DNA of 64,000 nt from Ectothiorhodospiraceae bacterium BW-2 (GCA_008375315.1 CP032507.1:1415001-1479000); one strand, 5' to 3'. Counted from the first letter of the stretch, positions 1 to 10,600 are shown. Notes: generated by a model not told the origin, from the letters alone. A program made the numbers and translations.

Positions 1-945
1 CATGAACGATTTGAAACCTTGGCGACGGTAATACTAGGTACCGTTCTTATTGCCGTGGGTCTAGGGATCGCTTGGGAGGCGGTAGAGCGACTCCAGAGCG
101 AAACCGGTCCCTCTCCCGGAGTCATGGCTATAGTGATAGCCTCCCTCTCGGTACTCTCTAAAGAGTGGCTGTTCCACTACACCATGCGCCTAGCTAATAA
201 GATTCACTCCCCCATGTTAAAGGCCAACGCTTGGCACGCCCGCAGCGACGCTATCTCCTCCATCGTGGTCATTATTGGCGTCGCAGGAACGATGCTCGGC
301 TATGGCGTGCTCGATGCCATCGCTGCGATTATCGTCGCCCTAATGATTGTAAAAATTGGCTTTGAGCTAGGCAAAGAGAGCATCAATGAGCTGGTTGACC
401 GAGCGCTAGAGAAGGGGGAGGTTAAAAAGATTATCGCCACGGTTCGCGCTGTTCCCGGAGTGGTCAAAGTCCATGAGTTGCGCTCCCGCATGATGGGTGG
501 TAAGGCGTTAATCGATCTCCATGTCCAAGTCGGCTCCCACATCAGTGTCTCCGAAGGCCACTTTATCGGCCTGCAGGTTCGCCAGCAGGTGCTGGAACAG
601 TTCGATGAGGTTAGCGATGTGCTGGTTCATATCGATCCAGAAGATGATGACAGTATCAAAGTCAACTACGATGAGAGCCCACAACGGCCACAAATCGAAC
701 ACCAACTAAGAGAAGAGCTCAATGATCCCCAGCTGTGGCAGCTACTACACCGCTTTCAGTTCCACTATATTAATGGACAGCTCGAACTAGAGTGCTGCTT
801 TATCGAGCCCCTCACCGAGGAGCAGCTACAACGGCTCACCAAAGCGGCGCTAACACTAGAGTCGGTCTGCCACATAGAGGTAGTGGTGCTACAGCATCCT
901 CTCCCCGCCCCTACCTCAACTAAAACCAGAGTCAAAGCCACCTGA
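1..945 (+). CDS. Cation diffusion facilitator (CDF) family transporter, 5' partial
   Basis: The frame is open from base 1 to a TGA at 943, so the N terminus lies outside the window. The first residues (HERFE) match the end of the CDF TM2 signature, which normally reads D-x3-H-x-x-G-H-x-R-x-E. HARSD at visible residues 79-83 supplies the H-x3-D half of the transport site in TM5. Several hydrophobic helices are followed by a soluble ferredoxin-like domain around residues 140-215. About 95 further residues form a tail not seen in minimal YiiP-type proteins. The family exports divalent metals (Zn, Fe, Mn) across the inner membrane in exchange for protons; the metal cannot be read from what is visible. 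The stop overlaps the next start by one base (TGATG), which suggests translational coupling. The apparent internal TTG start at 19 is only a consequence of the window edge. Confidence 0.9.
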   Translation, partial: HERFETLATVILGTVLIAVGLGIAWEAVERLQSETGPSPGVMAIVIASLSVLSKEWLFHYTMRLANKIHSPMLKANAWHARSDAISSIVVIIGVAGTMLGYGVLDAIAAIIVALMIVKIGFELGKESINELVDRALEKGEVKKIIATVRAVPGVVKVHELRSRMMGGKALIDLHVQVGSHISVSEGHFIGLQVRQQVLEQFDEVSDVLVHIDPEDDDSIKVNYDESPQRPQIEHQLREELNDPQLWQLLHRFQFHYINGQLELECCFIEPLTEEQLQRLTKAALTLESVCHIEVVVLQHPLPAPTSTKTRVKAT

Positions 946-2390
946 TGTCGATGCGGCAGCTACAGGCCCGCTTTCGGAGTCTGCGCGGTGAGAATTTGAG
1001 CTGGAGGCTTCTCGCGGCCGAAAACGGTCCGCTACTGCTCGCCTTTATTGCAGATCTGTTTGATGGCCAGAGCGAACTCCCCTATGCACAAGCTCGAACG
1101 GCCCTAGAGAGTGAACTGCTGCTGTGGCGTCAAGAGGGGTTATCGCTACAAGAGAGCGCCTCGGCCTATCTCAGACAGTGGATTCAGCACGGCTGGTTAA
1201 GGGAGCACAATGACCACCTAGTGTTAACCGATAGTGCTGAAGTGGCGCTCCGTTTTGTGCAGAGCCTAGAGCAGCGCCAGAGCCGTACCACCGCCTCCCG
1301 CCTTCGACTACTACAAGATAGAGTCAGCGAACTAGCCTTTGCCACCGGTGCGAGTCCCGAACAGCGGCTGCAGCGACTCCAGCAGCGGCAGCAGCAGCTA
1401 CAGCACGATATTGACCGAGTTAGAGAGGGCGAAATTGAGCCGATGCCCGACGCGGAACAGTTTGAACGGCTACAGGAGATCTACCAGCTAGCACTAGAAT
1501 TAAGCGGCGATTTTCGCCGCGTAGAGGAGGAGATTCGGCAACTTAACCACCAACTTCGCATCGAAATGGTCTCAGCCGGTCGGGGAGAGATTGTCGATAC
1601 CCTGCTACAAAAAGAGCAGCAACTCCACCAGAGCAGCGCTGGGCGAGCCTTTAACGCCTTCTTTCAACTACTGTGCGATATACCACGCACCACCGAACTA
1701 CGAGAGGAGCTACGCCAGCTACTTAATATCTCGGCCGCCGACCACCTACGCTCCGATCAGCGCCGCTTTTTAGGGCGTCTAGTACGCGAACTTAACCGCG
1801 AAAGTGAACGGGTGTTTCAAATTCGCCGTAAAACAGAGGAGGGGTTGCGCCAATTTATTGAACGCGGCAGCTATCTCGAAAACCGCCAGATTGATCGACT
1901 GCTAGGAGAACTAGAACGCAAAGCACTACAGCTACAACAGCACAAACTCTCCCCAAGCCAACTCACTACCCTCTCACTCCCCACCGGTTCGGTGGAGTGC
2001 CGCTCAGCTAACTCACTGCAACTTAAACAGCCACAGCCGCGCTTTAACAGTGAGAGCTGGGAACTCACCCCCCCGTTAGAGCAGGCCAGTGAGGCGATGC
2101 TGCGCCACCTTCACCCCATACGCATGGATCAGATTGCCCACCGCCTACAGCAGCAGCTACAGCAGCACGGCTCCCAATCGCTAGCGACACTAGCTAGCGC
2201 TCTTCCCATCGAAGCGGGGCTAGAGGAGCTGGTAATCTGGCTACGCTTAGCCCAGATGGCAGCCGCTGCCCCGCTCGAACAGCGAGAGCAGCTACAGATT
2301 CGCGATCCACAAGGAGATGAGCTACGGGCAACCATTCCCGTTTACCGCCTCTCAGCCTCCGATTTAGAGCAGCTTAAACCGCTACTTTAA
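945..2390 (+). CDS. DUF3375 family protein (JetA-like), orphan
   Basis: The 481-residue protein matches DUF3375 along its length. It has an N-terminal winged-helix-like part (MRQLQARFRSLR, then SWRLLAAENGPLLLAFI), the motif WLREHNDHLVLTDSAE, a long helical or coiled segment at about residues 130-300 and a C-terminal domain. DUF3375 is JetA, the MukF/kleisin-like subunit of the Wadjet plasmid-defence SMC complex. JetB, JetC and JetD normally sit beside it, but here the neighbours are a CDF transporter and a FapA-like gene, so no Wadjet operon is present in the window. It starts inside the stop of the CDF gene. It may be a relic of a lost defence system or a domesticated kleisin-like protein; the family assignment is firm, the function is not. 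Confidence 0.8.
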   Translation: MSMRQLQARFRSLRGENLSWRLLAAENGPLLLAFIADLFDGQSELPYAQARTALESELLLWRQEGLSLQESASAYLRQWIQHGWLREHNDHLVLTDSAEVALRFVQSLEQRQSRTTASRLRLLQDRVSELAFATGASPEQRLQRLQQRQQQLQHDIDRVREGEIEPMPDAEQFERLQEIYQLALELSGDFRRVEEEIRQLNHQLRIEMVSAGRGEIVDTLLQKEQQLHQSSAGRAFNAFFQLLCDIPRTTELREELRQLLNISAADHLRSDQRRFLGRLVRELNRESERVFQIRRKTEEGLRQFIERGSYLENRQIDRLLGELERKALQLQQHKLSPSQLTTLSLPTGSVECRSANSLQLKQPQPRFNSESWELTPPLEQASEAMLRHLHPIRMDQIAHRLQQQLQQHGSQSLATLASALPIEAGLEELVIWLRLAQMAAAAPLEQREQLQIRDPQGDELRATIPVYRLSASDLEQLKPLL

Positions 2391-2499
2391 CCGTTGGCAA
2401 GTAGGCTCCGTTTGAAACCATTGCATTTCCGACAACAGAACTATATGCTTCCCCGCTCTACTCGGCCAACTCTCTACGCTTTAGTGATCTATATAATTC

Positions 2500-4536
2500 A
2501 TGCCAGAACTTAGTCAACAAGAACAGCAGCTGCTCTCACTGGCCACCAAGCTGCAACTGCTCTCACCAGAGCAACAGCAGCAGATCGCGGCTGCTTATCC
2601 CCAACAGAGTGAGTTCTCCACCCTCATCCACTATCTCGAACAGCAGCAACTCCTCAATAACCACCAACTGACCCAGCTACAGAAGCGGTTTAAACTCTAT
2701 CAGGTCGAACAGGAGGATCGTCACTTCGCTACCTTAGCGCTCCGCTCCGGCTTGATCTCTCGCCAGCAGCTACAGCAGCTACTACAGCAACAAAAAGAGC
2801 TACGCAGCCAAGGGCGACTACAGCGCTTAAATCACTTAATGGTCACCGAAAAACTCCTCACCGAGGCGCAGAGAAAGATACTACTACAAAAGCAGCGCAG
2901 CGGTGCCGGTGTCACAACCGCTCAGACCACGCAGAGAGACAGCAGCAACGAAAATCGCCCCGCCTTTGATGTCAAAGTCAGCAAAGATCACGCTTACGCC
3001 CTACTCGAACTCTACCGCCCCGATAATAGTGATGAGGCCCTACAGCAGCTAGAGGCACTGCTAACAAAAGAGGGGGTGGTACACGGTCTTATCAGCCAAG
3101 AGCAACTTAAAAACTACCTCAGTGGTGAGTCGGGCAGTAGCGGTAGCTGGACCATCGCCACCCAGAGCGAACCGACTCCCGGCTCAGCCGGCACCATTGA
3201 GTACCACTTCGATACCGATCCTGTCCGTGTCGGCACACTGAAAGAGGGGGGAGCTATCGATTTTCGGGATCGAGGCGATATCCCCGAAGTCAAAAAGGGC
3301 GATCTGCTCGCCCGACGCCTACCGGCCACCCCTGGCCGCCCGGGTCGAACCGTCAGAGGCGAACCTATCCCCCCCCCCAAAGCCGAAGAGGCCTACCTCA
3401 TCACCGCCATGGGGGTCGAACTCAGCCGCGACAACAACGAGGCCTACGCCCAACATAGCGGCATTCCCATGATCACCAGCACCGGCTCACTCTATGTACT
3501 GGCCGAACAGAAATATAACGGTAATATCGGCTACCAGACTGGCCATGTCGATTTTTCTGGCGCCATTATTGTCGGTGGCATTATTGAGGACGACTTTCAG
3601 GTCATCGGTGGCCGACTCTCCGCCGGCGAGATTCGCAAAGCCTATGTCGAAATCACCGGAGATATTGTCATCTTAGGCGGTATCATCGGTGCCCGCATCA
3701 AGTGTGGCGGCAGTCTCCGTGCCCGCTACATTCACAACGCCACCCTCGAAGTCGATGGCAATGTGGTTATTGAGCGCGAACTATTTCGTTCGAAACTAAA
3801 GTGTGGTGGCGATCTACTAGCCAAAAAAGCGACCATTTTTGAGTCCACCATCTCCAGCTGTGGCGACACCCAACTCGGCCAGCTAGGAGGAGAAAAGGGG
3901 GCCTCCCCCTCCACCATCAATATCGGCACCTGCGAGCGGCTAACGGAGGAGCTAGAACATAAAGAGGGGGAGATAAAAAAAATAAAGCCCAAACTAACGC
4001 AGCTACACCAAGATATAACCGAAGCCCTCGCCTCTCAGCAGATAGGGAGTGAAAATTTAGGCAAACTAGCACTCAATATTGAGCTACAACGGCAAGAGAT
4101 CACCGAGATTGAGCAAAAACTGTCACAGCTCCCCCAAGCCGACATGGAGGCTGAACGGTTACAACAGCGACTTAATGTCCTCAAACGACAAGATGAACGG
4201 AACGAGGGCGAGCTAAAACGGCTAAACCGCGAACAGAAAAAGCTCGACGACTGGGTCGAGACGCTACAACAGCGCATTGATAACGAGCAAAAACAGCTCG
4301 AAACGAAACAGTATGAACTCAAAGTGATTCGCCAACGGATTCATGCCGTAGGTGACGACGCCCGCCTAGTGGTCTATGGCAAACTACAGCCACAAAACAA
4401 AATTGTCGGTAACCGCACCCAGCTCATTATCAAAGAGCTACGAGAAGGGGTATCGATTCGGCAGAAGATTAGAACCGATCCCGAAACCGGCTCCCGTCGC
4501 TGGGCAATGGCTGCCGCTAAAATACGCCGCCGCTAA
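2500..4536 (+). CDS. FapA-like DUF342 polymer-forming protein
   Basis: The protein has 678 residues. The first ~140 are glutamine- and leucine-rich and helical, with no signal peptide. The FapA/DUF342 core runs from about residue 240 to 480. It contains DFRDRGDIPEVKKGDLL, ATPGRPGRTVRGEPI, a region with HSGIPM, and then a glycine-rich beta-helix (VDFSGAIIVGGII, ITGDIVILGGIIGA, IKCGGSLRARYI). Residues ~485-625 form a charged coiled coil. DUF342 proteins are cytoplasmic and are linked in some bacteria to flagellar or cell-surface assembly and to signalling; the precise role is unknown. It converges with thiD with a 4-base overlap of the stops. The 109 bases upstream hold no other gene. No flagellar gene is visible nearby, so the symbol fapA is not assigned. 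Confidence 0.82.
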   Translation: MPELSQQEQQLLSLATKLQLLSPEQQQQIAAAYPQQSEFSTLIHYLEQQQLLNNHQLTQLQKRFKLYQVEQEDRHFATLALRSGLISRQQLQQLLQQQKELRSQGRLQRLNHLMVTEKLLTEAQRKILLQKQRSGAGVTTAQTTQRDSSNENRPAFDVKVSKDHAYALLELYRPDNSDEALQQLEALLTKEGVVHGLISQEQLKNYLSGESGSSGSWTIATQSEPTPGSAGTIEYHFDTDPVRVGTLKEGGAIDFRDRGDIPEVKKGDLLARRLPATPGRPGRTVRGEPIPPPKAEEAYLITAMGVELSRDNNEAYAQHSGIPMITSTGSLYVLAEQKYNGNIGYQTGHVDFSGAIIVGGIIEDDFQVIGGRLSAGEIRKAYVEITGDIVILGGIIGARIKCGGSLRARYIHNATLEVDGNVVIERELFRSKLKCGGDLLAKKATIFESTISSCGDTQLGQLGGEKGASPSTINIGTCERLTEELEHKEGEIKKIKPKLTQLHQDITEALASQQIGSENLGKLALNIELQRQEITEIEQKLSQLPQADMEAERLQQRLNVLKRQDERNEGELKRLNREQKKLDDWVETLQQRIDNEQKQLETKQYELKVIRQRIHAVGDDARLVVYGKLQPQNKIVGNRTQLIIKELREGVSIRQKIRTDPETGSRRWAMAAAKIRRR

Positions 4537-5303
4537 CCACCACCACACCGCTGCGGATGGTACTGAGACTGCCCTAGCTGCTCTCCCTGTCGCAGCGCCT
4601 GCCAAGTAAAACGCTGTGCCTCATCGATTGCATCGTTTAGGCTATCACCTAGCACTAGCCGAGCCGCAATCGCTGAAGCAAAGGTACAACCAGAGCCGTG
4701 ATAGACCCCCGGCAGACGACGGCAAGACCACTGCCGCTCTGCGCCATTGGCCCGAAAGAGGCGATGAACAACACTCTCACCCGTAGAGCTATCGGTTCCG
4801 GTGACCAATACCGCCGTCGCCCCCCTATCGATCAGACTCTTCGCGGCGAGGGGCACATCGGATGAACCACCTAAACGGCAACACTCACTCACATTAGGCG
4901 TTAATAGGGTGACATACGGCAGCAGCGTTAATAGCGCTTCAGCGAGCTCTTCTCCAGCTAACTCCCCCCCTCCACCGGCACGCAGCACCGGATCGAGTAC
5001 CACAGGAGAACCTCGCACACGCTCCAACCAAAATCGCACCACCGCAACATTAGCGACCGAACCGAGTAGCCCTAGCTTCACTCCGGCAATCGCCATATCG
5101 TGATAGATCGCCTCAATCTGCTGCTGCAGCAGATCAGGTGCCACCGGCTCAACCCGAGCCACATTGACCGTATTCTGTACCGTCAGGGCACTAACGACCG
5201 GCAGCGGCTGCAGTCGGTAGTGGCTAATAGTTTCGATATCAGCAGCAATACCCGCCGCGCCACTTGGATCATTCCCGCCAACCACCAATAGGCTCTGTTT
5301 CAT
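4533..5303 (-). CDS. thiD: Hydroxymethylpyrimidine/phosphomethylpyrimidine kinase
   Basis: ThiD phosphorylates HMP and then HMP-P, using ATP, in thiamine biosynthesis. The 256-residue length fits the family (about 260-270). Seen motifs: GGNDPSGAAGIAAD at residues ~9-22 (substrate loop), DPVLRAGGGGEL in the ribokinase fold, TPNVSE before the nucleotide site, and PGVYHGSGCTFASAIAA near residue 205, where G-S-G-C-T is the anion hole and cysteine signature of ThiD. It is encoded opposite to its neighbours, overlapping the 3' end of the FapA-like gene by 4 bases. No TPP riboswitch-like structure was apparent in the short leader (5304-5419). Confidence 0.93.
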   Translation of the reverse strand: MKQSLLVVGGNDPSGAAGIAADIETISHYRLQPLPVVSALTVQNTVNVARVEPVAPDLLQQQIEAIYHDMAIAGVKLGLLGSVANVAVVRFWLERVRGSPVVLDPVLRAGGGGELAGEELAEALLTLLPYVTLLTPNVSECCRLGGSSDVPLAAKSLIDRGATAVLVTGTDSSTGESVVHRLFRANGAERQWSCRRLPGVYHGSGCTFASAIAARLVLGDSLNDAIDEAQRFTWQALRQGEQLGQSQYHPQRCGGG

Positions 5304-5419
5304 CCCTCTTACTCATCTTGTTGGATATGGGTGTAGCATACGGCTGCAAGAGTGGTGTAATATTCCCCTCGCGCTAACCTTCTGCGCATCCCAAAACTTG
5401 TTTTAATGAGGATTTAACC

Positions 5420-5737
5420 ATGCATCACTATAGAACACAACGACACTTCGCTCTACTAGCGGCCATAGTACCCCTAACCACGCTTAATGCTCAAACAGTT
5501 ATCAGCCACTGTAGCGGCAGCTACTGCCAACCGGTTCGGGTGGTTAGTAACTGCACCACGACCCCCTGTGGCTCCAGTGTCACCTATGTCGCCCCAGTAA
5601 GCTATGGTTGTAGCGGCTATAGCTGCGGCACCACGACCTACTCTACGGTGACTCCGGCCTATTATCAGGTACTCCCCACCACCACGACCTATACCTACGC
5701 CGCTCCACGCTGCGCCACGACCCTCCTCTACCGTTAA
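5420..5737 (+). CDS. Small secreted Cys/Thr/Tyr-rich protein, unknown function
   Basis: The 105-residue product has a signal-like N terminus (HFALLAAIVPLTTLNAQ, cleavage expected after LNA). A low-complexity mature part follows with repeated C-S-G-S-Y-C, C-T-T-T-P-C-G and C-S-G-Y-S-C-G patterns plus Thr/Tyr/Val stretches. The paired cysteines suggest disulfides in the periplasm or outside the cell. An AGGA-type ribosome site precedes the ATG. No known family was recognised. The lipoprotein at 60464-61009 has a similar S-G-x-Y and Cys-pair style, though the two are not clearly homologous. The M99 peptidase gene begins 25 bases downstream, so co-transcription is plausible. Confidence 0.65.
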   Translation: MHHYRTQRHFALLAAIVPLTTLNAQTVISHCSGSYCQPVRVVSNCTTTPCGSSVTYVAPVSYGCSGYSCGTTTYSTVTPAYYQVLPTTTTYTYAAPRCATTLLYR

Positions 5738-5762
5738 TTACTCCACCTCGCAGCAGCAGACC

Positions 5763-7112
5763 ATGTGCAGACTCTTCCCGCTTCACTGGCTCTGCTGCGC
5801 CATACTAATCGCGCCGGCGCTGTTACACGCCTCACACCCTGAATTCAGCCTGCACCGACTTCATAGCGCTAAGCCAGGCCCGACCGTACTGATTATCGGT
5901 GGCATACAGGGCGATGAGCCGGGCGGCTTTCACGCCGCCACGCTACTCGTTACCCACGCTAAATTGCAAAACGGCGAGCTATGGGTAGTCCCCAACCTCA
6001 ACTTTGCCAGCATTCTCCACAGCGCTCGCGGCCTACATGGTGACTTAAATCGTAAATTTTACGCCGTCTCCCCCCACGATCCCGACTACCACGCCGTTAA
6101 ACAGATTCAGGAGCTAATCACCTCACCCGCGGTCGATATTGTCATCAATATGCACGATGGTAGCGGCTTCTACCGTCCCAACTACCAAGATAGTCAGCAC
6201 AACCCCCACCGCTGGGGCCAGGCGATGATTATCGATCAACAGCAGTTAGCCAATAGCCGCTGGGGAGCGTTAGAAGAGCTAGCAACGCGCACCCTCGCCC
6301 AAGTCAATCAGCAGCTACTCCACCCTAACCACCGTCTCCACCTCAAAAATACCCGCACCCGCGATGGCGATATTGAGATGGAGAAGAGCCTAACCTACTT
6401 CGCCATTCGCCACCACAAACCGGCACTAGCGCTGGAGGCGAGCAAAACACTCTCTACCGCAGAGCGGGTCTATTACCATCTACAGATGCTAAGCCACTAT
6501 TTGAGAGAGATCGGAATGGATCTACACCTGCCGTTTAGTCTCACCACGACGGCTATCGAGCAGGCTCTCAACCCACCGCTGCAACTCACCCTGCCCGATC
6601 GACTACAGCTACCGTTAGAGAATATCCGCTCCCAGCTCAACTACTTCCCACTCCCGACCCACACCCTACCCACTTGGCAGAGCAACAACCCGCTACTTGC
6701 GGTAGTTAATCGCGGCGATAGCTGGCAGATTAACTACGGCAATCGGAGACTCACCCAACTGAAGCCACAATTTTTCGACTACAGCCAGCGCCCAGTCACG
6801 CTACAGCTCGAAATTGATGGCAGGCCAACCTCTGCCTTGACGGGGACTGAAGTGGTGGTCGAACAGCAGCTTAAGATCAGCGCCCCCTCCCCCTATCGCA
6901 TCAACTTTATCGGCTGGCAACAGCCCGGAATCGATAACGAAGTTGAGATCCCTATCCTCTACGAGCAGATCGATCACCGCTTCTCACTCGACAGAGATGG
7001 CAAACTTTTTCGACTAGAGGTCTATCACCAAGAGGCATTCAGCGGTATGGTAACGGTACGCTTCGACCCAACATTGACGCTAAGCCAGCGAACCGAGGAG
7101 AATCCCGAATGA
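5763..7112 (+). CDS. M99-family carboxypeptidase, Csd4-like
   Basis: The 449-residue protein is exported (signal peptide about residues 1-23, ending LLHA). Catalytic residues read from the sequence: Gln49 and Glu52 in GGIQGDEPGG, His131 in NMHDGSGF, DLNRKF at 94-99 and Glu225 in ALALEASK. Helicobacter Csd4, the D,L-carboxypeptidase that trims muropeptide tripeptides to dipeptides and sets helical cell shape, uses Q46, E49, H128 and E222; the spacing here is identical with a constant +3 shift. The replacement of the usual M14 His-x-x-Glu by Gln-x-x-Glu is the hallmark of M99. About 190 C-terminal residues are beta-rich. The stop overlaps the next start (ATGA). A role in peptidoglycan trimming and cell curvature is inferred. 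Confidence 0.85.
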   Translation: MCRLFPLHWLCCAILIAPALLHASHPEFSLHRLHSAKPGPTVLIIGGIQGDEPGGFHAATLLVTHAKLQNGELWVVPNLNFASILHSARGLHGDLNRKFYAVSPHDPDYHAVKQIQELITSPAVDIVINMHDGSGFYRPNYQDSQHNPHRWGQAMIIDQQQLANSRWGALEELATRTLAQVNQQLLHPNHRLHLKNTRTRDGDIEMEKSLTYFAIRHHKPALALEASKTLSTAERVYYHLQMLSHYLREIGMDLHLPFSLTTTAIEQALNPPLQLTLPDRLQLPLENIRSQLNYFPLPTHTLPTWQSNNPLLAVVNRGDSWQINYGNRRLTQLKPQFFDYSQRPVTLQLEIDGRPTSALTGTEVVVEQQLKISAPSPYRINFIGWQQPGIDNEVEIPILYEQIDHRFSLDRDGKLFRLEVYHQEAFSGMVTVRFDPTLTLSQRTEENPE

Positions 7113-7621
7113 CATTATCCCTAAAAGCCCTGCTTCTACTGTCTATCCCTACCCTGCTCATTAGCTGTGGGGGATCAGAGGAGGAGAGCCCGCCCCCTAA
7201 CAATCTAGTTGATGGCGGCACGCAGACGGCAACGACTCTAACCCAGCTTTGGGATAGCTATAACCTAGCAGACTGTGCCTTTTGTCATGGCCCCCAAGGT
7301 ACAGAGCTTAATGGCCCCGACTTAAGCGACAAAGATAAGTTTTATAACAGCTTAGTGGATAAAACCGCTCTCAATGACTATCCAACATGGTTAATCACCG
7401 CAAACTGCTCCGCGACTCTCCCCTTCATTAGACCGAACTCAACGACCGAATCGACTCTCCTTGCGGCTTTAAGCGAAAATGACAGTACCCTTATGACAGA
7501 GACTATCGGTTGTGCTACCGCCTACAATCTTCACTCCCAAAACAATGTCTCCCAAGCCAATAACCCGCAATTTATCTCCGATCTAACACAGTGGATTAAC
7601 TCAGGCGCCCAAAACAACTAA
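7109..7621 (+). CDS. Monoheme cytochrome c-like lipoprotein
   Basis: The 170-residue product has a lipoprotein signal with the lipobox LLISC at residues 16-20, so it should be lipid-anchored. A single CAFCH heme c motif lies about 36 residues after the lipid cysteine (LADCAFCHGPQG). The rest has two more cysteines (TANCSATL and IGCATAYN) and no second CxxCH. No conventional Met ligand could be identified with confidence. It overlaps the M99 gene by 4 bases and is probably made from the same transcript. Its redox partner is unknown, and a link to peptidoglycan trimming is not obvious. Confidence 0.72.
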   Translation: MTLSLKALLLLSIPTLLISCGGSEEESPPPNNLVDGGTQTATTLTQLWDSYNLADCAFCHGPQGTELNGPDLSDKDKFYNSLVDKTALNDYPTWLITANCSATLPFIRPNSTTESTLLAALSENDSTLMTETIGCATAYNLHSQNNVSQANNPQFISDLTQWINSGAQNN

Positions 7622-7651
7622 CCCCCCACACTAAGCTAGCCGTTTAAACCG

Positions 7652-10600
7652 ATGCTTACCCTGCTCCGTTGGAGTCTGCGCCTGCTACTGCTACTGCTAC
7701 TGCTGGCCTCACTCCTCATCGCCGGACTCTACTGGGGGCTACGCTCCTCCCTGCTGGAGGAGCGGCTAGTGCCCACGCTGCAACCGCTCATTAAAGAGCA
7801 GAGCGGTATTGACCTCACAGTCGAGCGACTGCGACTTAACCTCTATGGCGAACTAGAGCTAGCGGGAGTTCGCGCCATACGCCAAGATCACCCCCAAGGA
7901 GAGATTAATTTCACCTTAGAGCGACTGCTGCTTCGTTATGATCTCATACAACTACTGCAACAAAAACGGCTATTTATCGAGACTCTACAGCTCACCGGCC
8001 TCACTCTACAGGGGCGACTGCCACTGCCAACACCAGCTGAGATACCCGAGGAGGAGCCGCCCCCCTCAGAGCCACTATCGCTAGCGCAACTAGGAGTGCT
8101 ACTCGCCGAACCACCGGTCGATATCACGCTACGAGAGCTTACACTGACCCCGATTGATCTCGATCTGGTGCTATTTAACCCCGAACAGGAGATGACAATT
8201 CAGGGGCGTCTCGACGCGACGGCAGCCGCCGAGTGGGTTAAAGGGCTATTCAGTGGCGAGATGGCGCTGTCGCTAACCGGCATCGCCTCACCAGAGGCGG
8301 CGTTTACGCTGACCCAGACGGGAGTGTCACTCCAGAGCCACCCCCACCTCGCCACTCAACTTAGCTGGCAACTACAACAAGATCAAAACGCCCAGTGGCA
8401 GCTACAACTTAATCCGTTCACCCTCACCGTCGGTAGTGGAGAAACCGCACTCACTCAGCAGCTTTCGGAGCGGAGAGTTAACCTCGATTTCGATAACTGG
8501 CAGCTCACCTTAGCACTGCTACTGCAATCAGAGCCCTTTTCGCCACAACAGCCGCTAACCCTCAGCCCACAACTACAGCTAACCCACCGACTGCAACAGC
8601 TTCAATTGGCACTTGAGAGCAGAGATAGCCTAACTCTAAACGCGACACTTAGCCAACAGCTCTCCCTCCAGCTCGATAGCCAGATCAAAATCGCGCTAAA
8701 TGAGCACGGTGCGCTACAACCGCAGGCACCCCTACCGCTGCAACTACAGCTCCAGGCCGAGCATCAGCTCACACTCGATACCCTGCAACTGCTGCAGTCC
8801 GACAACCACCTTAAACTCACTACCGCCCTAGAGCATCAGTTAAGCAGCACCATTAGCGGTGACATTGCCGATCTACACCACCCCGCCTCTGCCTCGCTCG
8901 GGTTCGGCCTAGAGCAGCAGCTAACTCTGCCACACATAGTGTTACAGGCAGAGGAGAACCAACTGACCCTCACCGCGCCTAAGCTCGATCTCACCCTCTC
9001 CTCCCGCAGCACGGCTGCCACCACAGCGACAGCGCTCTGGCCCGATATCAACGCCCAACTAGAGGGCGAACTGACTTTAGAGCAGCTAGCGCTGCACCAA
9101 GCCGGACAGCTTCACCTAACTACCGAACCGGCACTACAACTCCAACTAGCGGCCAGCCTCCCTGCCGCAGCGACCTTTGATCACCAACAACTACAACTAC
9201 AGCTATCGCAACAGCTCACTAATCGACAGCTAGAGTTCGACTACGCCGCTGCGCCACAACCGCTACAAGTAAGCATCGCCGAGCAGCAGTGGCAACTCGA
9301 CGCCACCCTAACAGAGGATAACGCCACCCTCACGACCACCCTACAACTGCAACAGCTCGCCTCCCCCTACACCCCCGATCCTATCGACATCACCCACACT
9401 ATCGCGCTCAAAAGCCACCCTAATCGCTACTTTAATCAACTCAATACCCACTTGCAGCTAAACCAGAACGAACTGCTCCAGCTAGATCTGAACCTAACCG
9501 ATGAGCCCCAAACCAGCCGCATCGAACCGCAGCTAACACTACAGCTACCGCAATCGCTGGCCAACCTCCTTCCCCAGGCTGAGATTATTCGCACTTTAGG
9601 CACTACCGAGCTACAACTCGCTGGCATCGTGCAGCTACACCATCGGCAGCCCTCACTACAACAGGCCGATTTCGCAACTCTCTCAGAGTGGCCGTTAGAG
9701 AGCGATATCGGCTTCACTCTCACCCAGAGCGCCCCCCCCGAACGGCAAGGACTGACCCTCACCCACCCCCTGCAAGGGGCGCTTATCTTTGCCCGCTTAG
9801 AGGGGCGAGACAATATCGATCTGAGACTCAGCAGCGCAGGAGTACACCACACCCCGCTGCGACAACCGCTCCCCTTTTCGTTACAACTCAGTGGTGATCT
9901 CGACCCTGAACTGAGGCTTATTAACAGTCGCGGCCAGTTTCAGCTTAATCAGCAGCCACTACTCGACTATCAGCTACAACTCACCAACCGGCCCCAACTG
10001 GCCATCTTCACCTCAAGCTGGCAGCTACACGCCGATCCCGCCTGGCAGCGCTATCTGGCCGAACTCGCCCCCCTACAGCAGCTCGGCGGCATCAACTTAG
10101 AGACCCAACTCTCCATGGTCGCCACCCATCCGGCCGATAGCGTGGTGGCGCTAACCCCCGAACTCGATCTCTCTGAGCTAGCTGCCGAGCTCTCTTTCAA
10201 AGGCTCACTTAGCCAATGGCAACTCACCCCTAAGGCACTAGTAGCACTCCCACGGCCACTGCAATTTGAGCACAATCTTAGCTGGAGCGAACAGCAAGCG
10301 ACACTGAAAGGGCGCTTGACTCTCGGTGCCCTGACACTGCCAAAACAGCTCATACTGGAGTCGCTGCAACTACCGCTGGAGCTGACGACCAATCACGGCC
10401 TGACCCCAACCGGCGCGACAATCACCTTAGGTCTCGATGGCGAGCTCATCGCCCTCTATCGACCCGATCAAGCCCCCCTCGATCTGACCCCACTCATCGC
10501 CCCACTCACCCTCTCACTCGTCGCAGAGCTAGATGACTCGCAGCAGAGCGCAACTCTCGACTCGCTACAGCTCTCCCTAGGTAATCACTGGTTCACCCAG

